Part shown: piece after piece, positions 15,967-24,459 of the stretch | Layout: each line of letters opens with the position of its first letter | Numbering within the stretch: position 1 is the first letter of the stretch | Source: Mycolicibacterium duvalii | GTDB taxonomy: Bacteria; Actinomycetota; Actinomycetes; Mycobacteriales; Mycobacteriaceae | Assembly: GCF_010726645.1 (NCBI RefSeq) | Contig: NZ_AP022563.1 | Location: 5,146,001 to 5,210,000, forward strand | DNA: 64,000 nucleotides | Direction of reading: 5' to 3' | The notes under the pieces: model-generated | What the model was told of the DNA's origin: nothing | The model's database searches: none | The model's input: the letters and a program-made list of their open reading frames with translations, nothing else | Program-made: the position numbers and the translations under genes

Positions 15967-17052
15967 GTGACAACGATGACCTCGACCCCGCCGGTGACGG
16001 CGCACACAGCAGGGGGATTCGCTGTTCGCACACCCGTGCCGCGCGACGTCTGGGAAGCAGTGTTCGCCGCCGATCCCGAGGCAATGCCCACCCAGTCACC
16101 GGCATGGGTGGATTGCCTCTCCGCAACCGGTCGATTTCGCGACGCGACAAGAATGTACGAGAGATCGGACGGGTCCGTGGCCGTACTCCCGCTGGTCCGT
16201 TCAAGGGGCGTCGGCGGGGTCGTTCACTCGATGCCGCAGAGTTGGGGGTACGGCGGGCTGATCAGTGCCCCCGCGAAGCCGGATGTCGCCTTGGCCGAGG
16301 CGGTCTGGCGCGACTTGTCCGCGAGCGCCCTGCGAATCCACCTACGCCCAAACCCTGTTCAGGAACAAGTCTGGGAGATCGTGTCCGCCGGCAGAGGCGT
16401 GACAGCCCTTCCGTCACGGGCCCATATTCTGGATCTCAGCGGAGGGTTCGAGACAGTATGGCGGTCACGGTTCAAGTCGCAGGTCCGCAGGGAAGTACGC
16501 CGGGCGGAGGAAGCCGGGGTGGTCGTCGGCACCGATTGCACGGGTACTTTCGTTCCGATCTTCTACGAGTTGTTACAGCGGTCCTTCGACAGGTGGGCAG
16601 TGCGGCAAGGGGAACCCCCATGGCTTGGCCGGCTGCGCGGATGTCACCGCGACCCGCTGAACAAGTTCCGGCGTATCGCGGAGACGATGGGAGATGGCTG
16701 TCAGATATCGTTGGCCTGGTACCGGGACCGGCCCGTCGCGGCAATCTTGGTGCTGCGGGCAGGATTGGTCGCCCATTACACGCGCGGCGCAATGGATACC
16801 GCCATCGACGTACCGGTCAAGGTCAACAGCTTGCTCCACAAGACGGCTGTCGAACACGCCTGCCGTGACGGATATCTGCGTTACCACATGGGTGACTCCG
16901 GCTTCTCCACCGGTCTGGCGCAGTTCAAGACGAGGTTCGGAGCACAGCAGTATGACTTCGCCGAATACTGGTTGGAGCGACTCCCGGTGTTCCGTGTCCA
17001 ACGAGCCGCGCGCGAGACGGTCAAATCGCTGATCGGATTTCGTGATGCGTGA
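15967..17052 (+). CDS. GNAT/FemAB-like acyltransferase (CelD/BcsL-type), copy 1
   Basis: This 361-residue protein belongs to the double-GNAT group that transfers acyl or aminoacyl groups and is often found with polysaccharide genes. Segments such as FKSQVRREVRRAEEAGVVVG, CQISLAWYRDRPVAAILVL and LLHKTAVEHACRDGYLRYHMGDS match the CelD-like acetyltransferase pattern. The GTG at 15967 gives the longest form; ATG 15976 is an alternative three codons in. It overlaps the next gene by several bases. A second, divergent member closes the operon at 19790. The likely role is O- or N-acylation of the glycan or its precursor; acyl donor unknown. Confidence 0.75.
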   Translation: MTTMTSTPPVTAHTAGGFAVRTPVPRDVWEAVFAADPEAMPTQSPAWVDCLSATGRFRDATRMYERSDGSVAVLPLVRSRGVGGVVHSMPQSWGYGGLISAPAKPDVALAEAVWRDLSASALRIHLRPNPVQEQVWEIVSAGRGVTALPSRAHILDLSGGFETVWRSRFKSQVRREVRRAEEAGVVVGTDCTGTFVPIFYELLQRSFDRWAVRQGEPPWLGRLRGCHRDPLNKFRRIAETMGDGCQISLAWYRDRPVAAILVLRAGLVAHYTRGAMDTAIDVPVKVNSLLHKTAVEHACRDGYLRYHMGDSGFSTGLAQFKTRFGAQQYDFAEYWLERLPVFRVQRAARETVKSLIGFRDA

Positions 17053-18127
17053 ATCGCGAAGGGCAGTCTCAACACCTCGGCGGTCACTCATGGCCTCAGG
17101 CTTGATCGCGGCGCTCGTGGGTTGTTCCTCGCCGCCTCAGCCACCAGCCGAGCCTGCGCTGCCCGACGGAACATACGCGTTCGTCGTCAATGCCCGGTCT
17201 AGCGACCTACAGGTACTGGACGCGGGAACCATGGTGGCGGCCGCAAGGCCGGTTCCGGTCGGTTCGGTACCATCGGACGTCGTTCTGAGCTCAGATGCGC
17301 AGCGCGCCTATGTGATCAGCCCGTCATCGAACAATGTCACCGTCGTCGACACCAGGTCGGCGACGGTGATCGGTGAACCGCTGCGTGCGGGAATCTTTCC
17401 GTCCGCGTTGGCGCTCAGTCCGGATGGTTCGGCGTTGTACGTAGCAGGCGGTGAGAGCGATGATCTCCGAGCGTTCGACACCCGCACACACCGCCCCATC
17501 GGCGCTCCGGTTTCCATCGGCGACGCGCCGTCGGGTATCGCGATCAGCCCGGATGGGACCACGGTCTTTGCCACCGGTCACTACAGCAATGACGTCCGGT
17601 TGGTCGACGCACAGTCGTGGAGGGTGGTCGGTGAGCCCATCAGGGTAGGCGCGCGGCCCAGCCAGATCTCGATGAGCCGTGACGGACTGCGCGCGTACGT
17701 CACCAACTCCGGTGCCGACTCGGTGTCAGTGCTCGATGTCGAATCACAGCGGGTCATCGGTAGCGCGATCCCGGTCGGACTGTATCCGTACGGTGTCGTC
17801 GTGAGCCGAGATGGCGCACGCGTGCTCGTAGCCAACCAGAACTCGGACACCGTGTCCGTCATCGATACCGCAACGGCAATGGTGATGAGGACGATTCCGG
17901 TCGGCGACTCACCGACGACGATCGCGCTGAGTCCAGTCGGTGATCTCGCCTACGTCACCAACATGTATGCCGACACCATATCCGTCATCAGTATCGAGAC
18001 GCTGAGCGTGACTGAAGTTTCCGGGACCTCCGCACAGTCACCGCGTGGAATTGCGTTGGGAACGCTGTCAAATGTTGATGCCGGCGACGTGTCGAAACGC
18101 CCCCGACCCGGAAAGGACGCACCATGA
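17045..18127 (+). CDS. YVTN-type beta-propeller lipoprotein
   Basis: The 360-residue protein has a basic N-terminus with PRRSLM, compatible with Tat export, then a hydrophobic stretch and a lipobox LVGC (Cys27 from ATG 17045; GTG 17042 would add one residue). The mature part consists of about seven repeats of roughly 42 residues with the pattern 'P.G...S.DG..AYV.N...D.VSV.D', a YVTN/NHL-like propeller. Such propellers are scaffolds or carbohydrate/protein binders at the outer face of the membrane. The start overlaps the preceding acyltransferase stop and the gene ends in a four-base overlap with a methyltransferase. It may organise the extracytoplasmic steps. Confidence 0.85.
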   Translation: MRESRRAVSTPRRSLMASGLIAALVGCSSPPQPPAEPALPDGTYAFVVNARSSDLQVLDAGTMVAAARPVPVGSVPSDVVLSSDAQRAYVISPSSNNVTVVDTRSATVIGEPLRAGIFPSALALSPDGSALYVAGGESDDLRAFDTRTHRPIGAPVSIGDAPSGIAISPDGTTVFATGHYSNDVRLVDAQSWRVVGEPIRVGARPSQISMSRDGLRAYVTNSGADSVSVLDVESQRVIGSAIPVGLYPYGVVVSRDGARVLVANQNSDTVSVIDTATAMVMRTIPVGDSPTTIALSPVGDLAYVTNMYADTISVISIETLSVTEVSGTSAQSPRGIALGTLSNVDAGDVSKRPRPGKDAP

Positions 18128-18939
18128 GCCAACTCGATGCTCACACACACGGTGGCGATCTATGGAACCGGTTCGAGCCGTGTGAGATTCGACCCGGTGG
18201 CTCAACAGCAACCGGCGGCGTCGTCGACTATCGGCTCGGAATCATCGCGCGGTACTGCCGGATTTCCGGCCGTTGGCTGGATTGCGGTAGCTGCGACGGT
18301 GAATACACCGCGGGGTTGGAGGAACACGGTGCGCACACCGTCGTCGGTGTCGAGGCGGATCCCGGGCGTACCGAGGCGGCACGCGGTCGATGGGCCAGCC
18401 GGCCTGGGGTGGAGTTCATCGCGGCGTCGGCCGAGGCGCTGCCGTACCCCGATGGCCACTTCGACGGGATTCTCCTCAACGAGGTGCTGGAACACGTGGC
18501 CGACCAGGAATGCGTGCTACGTGAGCTCCGACGTGTGCTCGCGCCTGGCGGAGTGCTCGTGGTATTCAGCCCCAATCGCTGGTTTCCATTCGAGGGACAC
18601 GGAATTCGCCTCGGCGGGTGGAACGTGAGTTCGCCGGTCCCGTTCGTTCCGTGGCTTCCTCGTCAACTGTCTCTGCGGGTGATGAAGGCGCGCAACTACT
18701 GGCCTCGGGAGCTGCGAGCCTTGATCGCCGCAGCCGGGTTCGATGTCGTCGACGTCAGCTATGCATGGCCTCTACTCTCGCACTACCCGTGGATTCCAGG
18801 TCGCCTGGTCCCGCGGTACCGAGCGCTGATCCCCCGACTACAGCGATCGAAACTCGTGCGGCGATTCGGTGTTTCCACCGTCGTCATCGCGCGCGCTGCA
18901 ATCGCGGATGGCGACCGGAGGGCGGTGGGGAAGCCATGA
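18124..18939 (+). CDS. Class I SAM-dependent methyltransferase
   Basis: This 271-residue protein has the SAM-binding motif I WLDCGSCDGEYT (residues about 56-67), an acidic end of strand 2 (VGVEADPGR), and the type-11 region LPYPDGHFDGILLNEVLEHV. A family-like stretch SPNRWFPFEGHG follows the core. It probably O-methylates a sugar or glycan terminus, given its neighbours. It starts in an ATGA overlap with the propeller lipoprotein and ends in another with the GH16 gene. No membrane segment is evident. Confidence 0.83.
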   Translation: MSQLDAHTHGGDLWNRFEPCEIRPGGSTATGGVVDYRLGIIARYCRISGRWLDCGSCDGEYTAGLEEHGAHTVVGVEADPGRTEAARGRWASRPGVEFIAASAEALPYPDGHFDGILLNEVLEHVADQECVLRELRRVLAPGGVLVVFSPNRWFPFEGHGIRLGGWNVSSPVPFVPWLPRQLSLRVMKARNYWPRELRALIAAAGFDVVDVSYAWPLLSHYPWIPGRLVPRYRALIPRLQRSKLVRRFGVSTVVIARAAIADGDRRAVGKP

Positions 18940-19772
18940 GGATGCACGGGTGCGGGGCGAACAGGCATTCGGGTGTGCTGGGTGCGCTCATGATCGCGGT
19001 CCTGCTGGTCGCCTGTCAACAGCCGCTCCCGCGGGGCGAGGCTGCACCAGACCCCGCCACGGCGGTGTTCACGGACGAATTCGACGGACCTGCAGGGTCG
19101 CTCCCAGACCGAGGAAAGTGGGCGCCAGACGTGGGCGGCCACGGATGGGGGAACGAGGAGCTGCAGTTCTATACCGAGTCGGGCAATGTCTTCCTCGACG
19201 GGGATGGACACCTCGTCATCGAGGCACGCAAGGCCGAGGAACCTCTCGAATGCTGGTACGGACGCTGTGATTACATCAGCGGCAAGATCACGACGAAGTC
19301 ACTGTTCGCCCAGCGGTACGGCATGTTCGAGGCGCGGGTGAAGTCGGCGGTCGGTACCGGCATGTGGGGAGGGTTCTGGATGCTCGGGAGCAACATCGAC
19401 GACATCGGCTTCCCCGAGGCGGGCGAGATCGACATCTTGGAAACACTCGGCCACCGAGTCCGCGATGTCGAACAGCACGTCCAGGCGCCAGATCTCCGCT
19501 GGGGAGCGGAACACGTTCTGCCAGAGGGACAGTCCGTCGGCGATTGGCACACGTACGCGGTGCGCTGGTATCCGGACCATATCGACTGGTACGTCGACGG
19601 AGAGGTCACTCGGACCTTCACCGCCGACGAAGCCGGTGGGTCATGGGTCTTCGACCACCCGTTCTACCTGCTGTTGAACCTGTCGGTGGGCGGTGAATGG
19701 CCGGGACCGCCCGACGCTGACACGGTCTTTCCGAATCGGATGCTGGTGGATTACGTGCGCGTCTATGGATAG
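18936..19772 (+). CDS. GH16-family glycan hydrolase/transglycosylase lipoprotein
   Basis: The 278-residue protein has a signal sequence ending in lipobox LVAC (Cys27), so it should be anchored outside the membrane. The GH16 active-site motif EIDILE supplies E164 (nucleophile), D166 and E169 (acid/base). Flanking strands (DEFDGPAG, GHGWGNEELQFYT, GMWGGFWMLG, DWHTYAVRWYPDHIDWYVDG) match laminarinase/beta-1,3(4)-glucanase relatives. GH16 enzymes cleave or transglycosylate beta-1,3/1,4-linked glucans or galactans. In an assembly operon it may trim, release or cross-link the polymer. The start was placed at the ATG overlapping the methyltransferase stop. A longer upstream frame is only the shadow of that gene. 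Confidence 0.88.
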   Translation: MRMHGCGANRHSGVLGALMIAVLLVACQQPLPRGEAAPDPATAVFTDEFDGPAGSLPDRGKWAPDVGGHGWGNEELQFYTESGNVFLDGDGHLVIEARKAEEPLECWYGRCDYISGKITTKSLFAQRYGMFEARVKSAVGTGMWGGFWMLGSNIDDIGFPEAGEIDILETLGHRVRDVEQHVQAPDLRWGAEHVLPEGQSVGDWHTYAVRWYPDHIDWYVDGEVTRTFTADEAGGSWVFDHPFYLLLNLSVGGEWPGPPDADTVFPNRMLVDYVRVYG

Positions 19773-19789
19773 GGGGCGAGACGGTCGCG

Positions 19790-20881
19790 ATGAGGGCAAC
19801 CCTGATACGTCCGCGGGAGCTCGGGCCACGTGAGTGTGCGCGCTGGCTCGAATTCCAGGCTGCCGATCCCCAACTGCAATCTCCCTTCCTCGCGCCGGCT
19901 TTCGCCTGCGCGGTTGACTTTGTTTCTGACGACGCACGTGTCGCTGTCTTCGAGGACGGTGCGGCCATCGTCGGCTTTTTGCCCTTCCAGATGATTTCGC
20001 GTGGGGTCGCCGCCCCGATCGGCCGGAAGCTCAACACCCGCCAAGGGTTCATCCATCAGCCGGGGCTGGTGTGGGCGTGGACGGAATTGCTCGCCGCGAC
20101 CGGACTCCATGTTCTCGAATTACAGGATGTCGTCGGCGCGCAGGGCGCCGGCTTCCGCTCCCTGGTCGCCGCGAGTTCCCCGATGATCGACACTGCCGGT
20201 GGTTGGAGCAGCTACCTGGCCTCGATTCGCACACACAAGTCCGTCAAGACGATCCTTTACAAGGAGCGCAAATTGCGCAGAGACCACGGCGACGACGTGG
20301 TCTTCGAAACCGGTCGGGCCGTGGACTGCGCCGACCTCGACCGGCTCGCTAAATGGAAGTCACGGCAATACCGACGCAGCGGATGGCCCGATCTTTTCGC
20401 TCAACACGAGACCGTCCCATTACTGCGACTGCTCGCCGAAGGACATGGAGACGGGATGCGCGCGGTCGGATCGTCGCTCCGTATCCGGGGCGAGGTGGTG
20501 GCCACCGACCTCAGCCTGTCGACGGACACGGTCTTCGCCGGATGGTTCGCGGCGCACAACCCGGAGCACGCGCAATACTCACCTGGAGCCATCCGGACGC
20601 TTCGGACCATCGAGGCGGCATTCGCTCGCGGTGTCCGATGCATCGACCTTTCGCGGGGTGACGAACAGTACAAGAACGCCCTGACCAACAATTCTTGCGA
20701 CATCGCCACGGGATTCGTCTCCCGCCAGTCCCTACGCTCCCGTGTCTACAAGGCCAGCCGATGGCCCGGGACGGCGCTCACCGGCTATGTGCTGGCGCAC
20801 CCAGGGGTGCGCAGCGTGGTGCGGCATTCTCTGCGCCGGATCGGAGAAGCACGCGAACAATACGCGATGCTGATGGGCTGA
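19790..20881 (+). CDS. GNAT/CelD-like acyltransferase, copy 2
   Basis: This 363-residue protein shows the CelD/BcsL acetyltransferase pattern (FLPFQMISRGVAAPIGRKL, SVKTILYKERKLRRDHGD, FARGVRCIDLSRGDEQYKN). Its C-terminal region is typical of proteins linked to extracellular polysaccharide synthesis. It follows the GH16 gene by 17 bases and is the last gene of the co-directional run starting at 6267. It is clearly divergent from the copy at 15967 and so probably modifies a different position or substrate. Downstream the next frame begins after about 90 bases and is of a different kind. Confidence 0.75.
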   Translation: MRATLIRPRELGPRECARWLEFQAADPQLQSPFLAPAFACAVDFVSDDARVAVFEDGAAIVGFLPFQMISRGVAAPIGRKLNTRQGFIHQPGLVWAWTELLAATGLHVLELQDVVGAQGAGFRSLVAASSPMIDTAGGWSSYLASIRTHKSVKTILYKERKLRRDHGDDVVFETGRAVDCADLDRLAKWKSRQYRRSGWPDLFAQHETVPLLRLLAEGHGDGMRAVGSSLRIRGEVVATDLSLSTDTVFAGWFAAHNPEHAQYSPGAIRTLRTIEAAFARGVRCIDLSRGDEQYKNALTNNSCDIATGFVSRQSLRSRVYKASRWPGTALTGYVLAHPGVRSVVRHSLRRIGEAREQYAMLMG

Positions 20882-20968
20882 TCACCGGGTTCCACTGTTG
20901 CCCCGGTCGCGGCCGGTCAGGGTGTGTCTGCCCACGGCGACCAGTCGAGGCCCACTACCCTTGACCAG

Positions 20969-21676
20969 ATGAGCTCCTCCGAGCCACCTCCCGCCGATGA
21001 CGATGACACCGGCCCGTTGCGGCCTGCGAGTCGGCCGGACACGGGCGTCTCGGGATCGCGTTACGACGCGCCACTGTCGGTCAATCCGCGGCCCGTGCAG
21101 CGTGACCGTCGGCCTCTGGTCGTGGTGGGTGCGGCGACCGTCGCCGTGATCGCGCTCGGCGTGCTCGCGTGGTCGTTCTGGCCTTCTTCGGACGAGCCGC
21201 AGACATCAGAGGCCTCCGAGCCGGCGACCACGTCGCCAACCGTTTCCCAGCCTGAAGCCGAGAACCGCGTCCTGAGCCTGGTGCCGCGCGGATATCCCGC
21301 CGACGCGTGCGCGCCCGTTGTGCCGCCGAAAGGCGCACTGGCACAGGTCAGTTGCGGTCCGAACACCGATCCCGGTGGCCCGCTGGCGGCGACATACACG
21401 CTGGCCCGCGACTCCGACGCGCTGACGGAGTTGTTCGACGAGGTGGTGGACACCTCTTCGGTGGTGAATTGCCCGAACAACATTCAGTCCCCTGGACCGT
21501 GGCGGCGCAACGCAACCCCGGATCAGGTGGCCGGCACGCTGGTGTGCGGTTTTCAGCAGAATAGGCCGACGGTCGCGTGGACGACCACCGCGGACCGGCT
21601 GCTCAGTGAAGTCCATTCGGGTCCGCAAGGGCCCAACATGGTGCAGCTCTACACCTGGTGGTCGTCGCACTCCTGA
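20969..21676 (+). CDS. Membrane-anchored exported protein of unknown function
   Basis: The 235-residue protein has a cytosolic, acidic and Pro-rich N-terminus, one membrane helix at about residues 50-70 (LVVVGAATVAVIALGVLAW), a Ser/Thr/Pro/Glu linker, and an outer domain of about 130 residues with four cysteines (DACAPV, VSCGP, VNCPNN, LVCGF) that could form two disulfides. The layout resembles extracellular domains of mycobacterial sensor-like membrane proteins, but I do not recognise a named family. The start is the first ATG before the acidic tail. Its stop lies inside the left arm of a long terminator hairpin. Confidence 0.7.
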   Translation: MSSSEPPPADDDDTGPLRPASRPDTGVSGSRYDAPLSVNPRPVQRDRRPLVVVGAATVAVIALGVLAWSFWPSSDEPQTSEASEPATTSPTVSQPEAENRVLSLVPRGYPADACAPVVPPKGALAQVSCGPNTDPGGPLAATYTLARDSDALTELFDEVVDTSSVVNCPNNIQSPGPWRRNATPDQVAGTLVCGFQQNRPTVAWTTTADRLLSEVHSGPQGPNMVQLYTWWSSHS

Positions 21677-21705
21677 CCGGCGGATCGACCGGTCAGGAGT
21701 GCGAC
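21664..21705. terminator. bidirectional terminator, perfect 17-bp stem
   Basis: GTCGCACTCCTGACCGG at 21664-21680 pairs exactly with 21689-21705 across an eight-base loop. It sits between two convergent genes and includes the stop codon of the upstream one. No T tract is present, as is usual for many mycobacterial terminators. Confidence 0.8.
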
Positions 21706-21718
21706 GTCCGCAGTCCGA

Positions 21719-22612
21719 TCAGGCCGGCGGTGCGGGAACGACCGTGGTGGCCGGCGCCGAATTTGCGGGAGCCGGCGCCGCGGCATCAGGCAACGGGGTG
21801 CCGGCGCTGCCCTGCGGGAGCGGGGTGCCGGCGCTGCCCGCCGGAGCCGGGGCGGCCGCGGGGGCCGGAGCCGGAGCCGGAGCCTCCGGTGCTACAGCGG
21901 CGTTCTCCGGCAACGGTGTGCCCGAGCTGCCCTCCGGCAGCGGCGTGCCGGAACTGCCCTCGGGCAACGGGGTGCCCGAGCTGCCGGCCGGCATCCCCTC
22001 CGGCGCGGGAGCCTCCGCTGCCGCGGCGTCAGGGTTTGCGGCATCAGTCGCGGGCGCGGCTTCCTCGGCGGTTGCCGACGTCGACGGCGACGCGCCCCCC
22101 GGGTAGGCCGGGCTCGAGCTGGTCGCACCCGCCGCAGGCGCCGGCGGCGCCTGCACCCAGACAAGCAGATCGGTGCCTCCGTTGTTGTAGACGACGCTGT
22201 CCGGCTGGGCGCCGGTCACGTCGAAGTAGATCTTGCCGGTGGTCTTCTGGCCCTGCGTGATGGTCGCCGGGTTGACGCCCTGTTCGGTGGCGACGCCGAA
22301 CAACACCCGGTACGTCTCGCCGTTCCCGGCGCGCGCGTTCAAGTTGGAGACGATCGGGGTGACCGCGCCCGAGACCGCTTCGTCGGTCGCCGTCGCCTCC
22401 CACAGCGTGCCCACCGGGCGGTACGGGATGACGTCGGAGCTGGGCTTGAGGTCGGTGACGGTCCAGTGCTGAACCACCGAGCCGTTGACCAGCTCGCCCG
22501 GCTGGCCGAGGTACTTCACGTCGGCCTCGGCCGAAGCCAACGGTGCACCGGCGAGAGCCAGCGCCACAGCGCCGGATCCGATGGCAGCAGCCCACGTGGG
22601 CTTGATCTTCAC
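21719..22612 (-). CDS. MPT63-family secreted protein with C-terminal GTPLP repeats
   Basis: This 297-residue protein has a signal peptide (residues 1-28, ending ASAEA) and a DUF1942/MPT63 immunoglobulin-like domain to about residue 155. VIPYRPVGTLWEATATDEA and GKIYFDVTGAQPDSVVYNN closely follow MPT63. Unlike MPT63 it continues with an Ala/Pro-rich tail carrying five copies of GS(S/A)GTPLP followed by E, Q or D: three adjacent, then two after an A-P spacer. MPT63-type proteins are abundant small secreted antigens of unknown role. The tail could be a flexible wall-spanning or glycosylated segment. Confidence 0.88.
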   Translation of the reverse strand: MKIKPTWAAAIGSGAVALALAGAPLASAEADVKYLGQPGELVNGSVVQHWTVTDLKPSSDVIPYRPVGTLWEATATDEAVSGAVTPIVSNLNARAGNGETYRVLFGVATEQGVNPATITQGQKTTGKIYFDVTGAQPDSVVYNNGGTDLLVWVQAPPAPAAGATSSSPAYPGGASPSTSATAEEAAPATDAANPDAAAAEAPAPEGMPAGSSGTPLPEGSSGTPLPEGSSGTPLPENAAVAPEAPAPAPAPAAAPAPAGSAGTPLPQGSAGTPLPDAAAPAPANSAPATTVVPAPPA

Positions 22613-23059
22613 TATCTTCCTCCTGGTTTCGGTTCAACGAGCAGCGAGGTTGCCCCCGGAGCAAAGTAGCAGGTCGCCCGTCGTCTCATGTCGGTCTCAC
22701 CCGCCGGAGCTGGGGGAACGTCGCGTATCGACCGGCGACGAGGTCCGGCCGCGGTCGCGGACGTGTTCTCACCCGAACGCCCCTGCTGTAGCCAGCCCGA
22801 CGGTGAGCAAAGGAGAAAGCGTCCGCGGTCCGATCCCGGCGCCGACCGGCACCTTTACCCGCCGGTGGGGAGTATTCGGCTGGTACACTGCGCTTCGGCT
22901 GCCTGCAGTGCGCAGCGCAGCAAGTACGGGGGGAAGTCTTGACAGGCCCGTCAGCAAACTCATAGATTCTGTCCGCGGAGTCTTCGTGGTGGAGTACCGT
23001 CGAAGAACGCACGCCCGGTAACACGCTCTTTTTCCGACACGACAGGGGACGCACCGACC
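22613..23059 (+). other. 447-base intergenic region between divergent secreted-protein genes
   Basis: No gene is supported; small frames here lack domains. It holds the ribosome site and promoter of the minus-strand MPT63-like gene and a candidate promoter at 22939-22968 for the PGRS-like gene. Confidence 0.5.
22939..22968 (+). promoter_or_regulatory. putative promoter of PGRS-like gene
   Basis: TTGACA at 22939-22944 is followed after 18 bases by TAGATT at 22963-22968, which fits TAnnnT. The distance to the ATG at 23060 gives a leader of about 85 bases, with AGGGGACG as a ribosome site. Confidence 0.5.
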
Positions 23060-24400
23060 ATGCCCAAGCATTCCACCGCCCGCAAAGGTCAACGGGTTCT
23101 GGCCGTCAAGACCTTTCTCACCGCGGGCGTCACCGGCGCAGCGATGGCCGGTCTGGGCACTCTTGCGCTGATCGGGACCGACGACGCTCCTGCGCAGCGG
23201 TCCTACGACGTCCAGTTGGTGTCGCAGGAGTGGTGGGAAGGCTACGGCGACTCGCGCTCGTCGGCCGGGTCCGACCAGGCGGGCGCCCTCGCAGCGGCGG
23301 ACCTCCCGACGATCCGGCCAATGATCGGCCCGGGTGGCTGGCTGATCGGCAACGGTCTTGATGCCGCGGACGACTGCACCGGCGCCGCGTGCAACGGCGG
23401 CAACGGCGGAATCCTCGGCGGCGACGGCGGCGACGGTAAGAACGGCGGCAACGGCGGCAACGCCGGCCAGTTCTTCGGCAACGGCGGCAACGGCGGTAAT
23501 GGCCTCGATGCCGTCTACAACGAGGAAACCGGCGCGCGCACGGCCGCCACCAAGGGCGGTAACGGCGGCAACGGCGGCTGGTTCGGTAACGGCGGCAACG
23601 GCGGCAAGGGCGGTAACGACTTCAACACCGAGGACTTCGTCGACGATGAGGAGACCGAGCGCGACGAGTCGCTGGGCAACAATGCCTACGCCGGTAACGG
23701 CGGCAACGGGGGGCGCGGCGGCTACATCGGCAACGGCGGCAACGGTGGCGACGGCGGCGATGCGTCCTCGGAGAACGGCAGCGCCTACGGCTACTTCAAC
23801 GAGGACGTCTCGTTCGGCCGTGGTGGTGACGGCGGGTCTTCGCAGGGCTACATCGGCAACGGTGGGGCCGGCGGCAACGGCGGCAACTCCACGGCCAACG
23901 CCGAGGGCGAGGAGGCCCTGGGCGGGGACGGTGGCACCGGCGGTTCGGCCGGCTTCAACGGCGCCGGCGGACGTGGCGGTGACGGCGGTGACGCCGACGG
24001 CGGCACCGACGCCTACGCCGAGGGCGGCTTCGGTGGCGACGGTGGCACCAGCCGCAACGGCGACGCCGGTGACGGTGGCGACGGCGGCGACGCGGTCACC
24101 GAGAACGACACCGCCTACGGCGGCGATGGCGGCTTCGGCGGCGATGCCACCTTCAGCGGTAAAGGCGGAAACGGTGGTCGCGGCGGCGACGCGGACGGCG
24201 GCGAGAAGGCCGGCGGCGGCTGGGGCGGCGACGGTGGCCGCGGCAGCCTGTTCAGCGGTGGCGGCGACGGCGGCGACGGTGGCAACGCCACCGCCGACGA
24301 CCAGAGCGACGCCGAAGGTGGCTACGGCGGCGAAGCCGGCCGCGGCGGCACCGACGGCAGCGACGGCACCCCGGCGCCGAGCAGCAGCGACGACGACTAA
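23060..24400 (+). CDS. PGRS-like glycine/asparagine/aspartate-rich protein without a PE domain
   Basis: The 446-residue protein has a basic N-terminus and a hydrophobic export segment (about 17-38), then a short unique region (YDVQLVSQEWWEGYGD), then from about residue 110 to the end a GGxGGx array (NGGNGG, GGDGGDGG) interrupted by acidic spacers. The repeats resemble the PGRS region of PE_PGRS proteins, which binds calcium in Asp-rich GGxGxD turns, but the 110-residue PE domain is absent. It probably forms a glycine-rich cell-surface or secreted structure. The tail is PAPSSSDDD. Other long frames on both strands over this repeat are compositional shadows. Confidence 0.85.
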   Translation: MPKHSTARKGQRVLAVKTFLTAGVTGAAMAGLGTLALIGTDDAPAQRSYDVQLVSQEWWEGYGDSRSSAGSDQAGALAAADLPTIRPMIGPGGWLIGNGLDAADDCTGAACNGGNGGILGGDGGDGKNGGNGGNAGQFFGNGGNGGNGLDAVYNEETGARTAATKGGNGGNGGWFGNGGNGGKGGNDFNTEDFVDDEETERDESLGNNAYAGNGGNGGRGGYIGNGGNGGDGGDASSENGSAYGYFNEDVSFGRGGDGGSSQGYIGNGGAGGNGGNSTANAEGEEALGGDGGTGGSAGFNGAGGRGGDGGDADGGTDAYAEGGFGGDGGTSRNGDAGDGGDGGDAVTENDTAYGGDGGFGGDATFSGKGGNGGRGGDADGGEKAGGGWGGDGGRGSLFSGGGDGGDGGNATADDQSDAEGGYGGEAGRGGTDGSDGTPAPSSSDDD

Positions 24401-24418
24401 GGCACAGTAGGTCGACGT

Positions 24419-24459
24419 ACGGCCGGGTCCGGTCGCCTCCAGGCGCCGTACCCGGCCGT
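24419..24459 (+). terminator. terminator after PGRS-like gene
   Basis: ACGGCCGGGT at 24419-24428 pairs with 24450-24459. An inner stem CGCCT/AGGCG (24434-24438 and 24441-24445) makes a two-step hairpin 19 bases after the stop. Confidence 0.7.

Noticed and set aside
23395..24330. CRISPR-like or satellite repeats
   Set aside because: The periodicity is codon-based (GGxGGx), with no constant repeat and unique spacer structure. It codes for protein.
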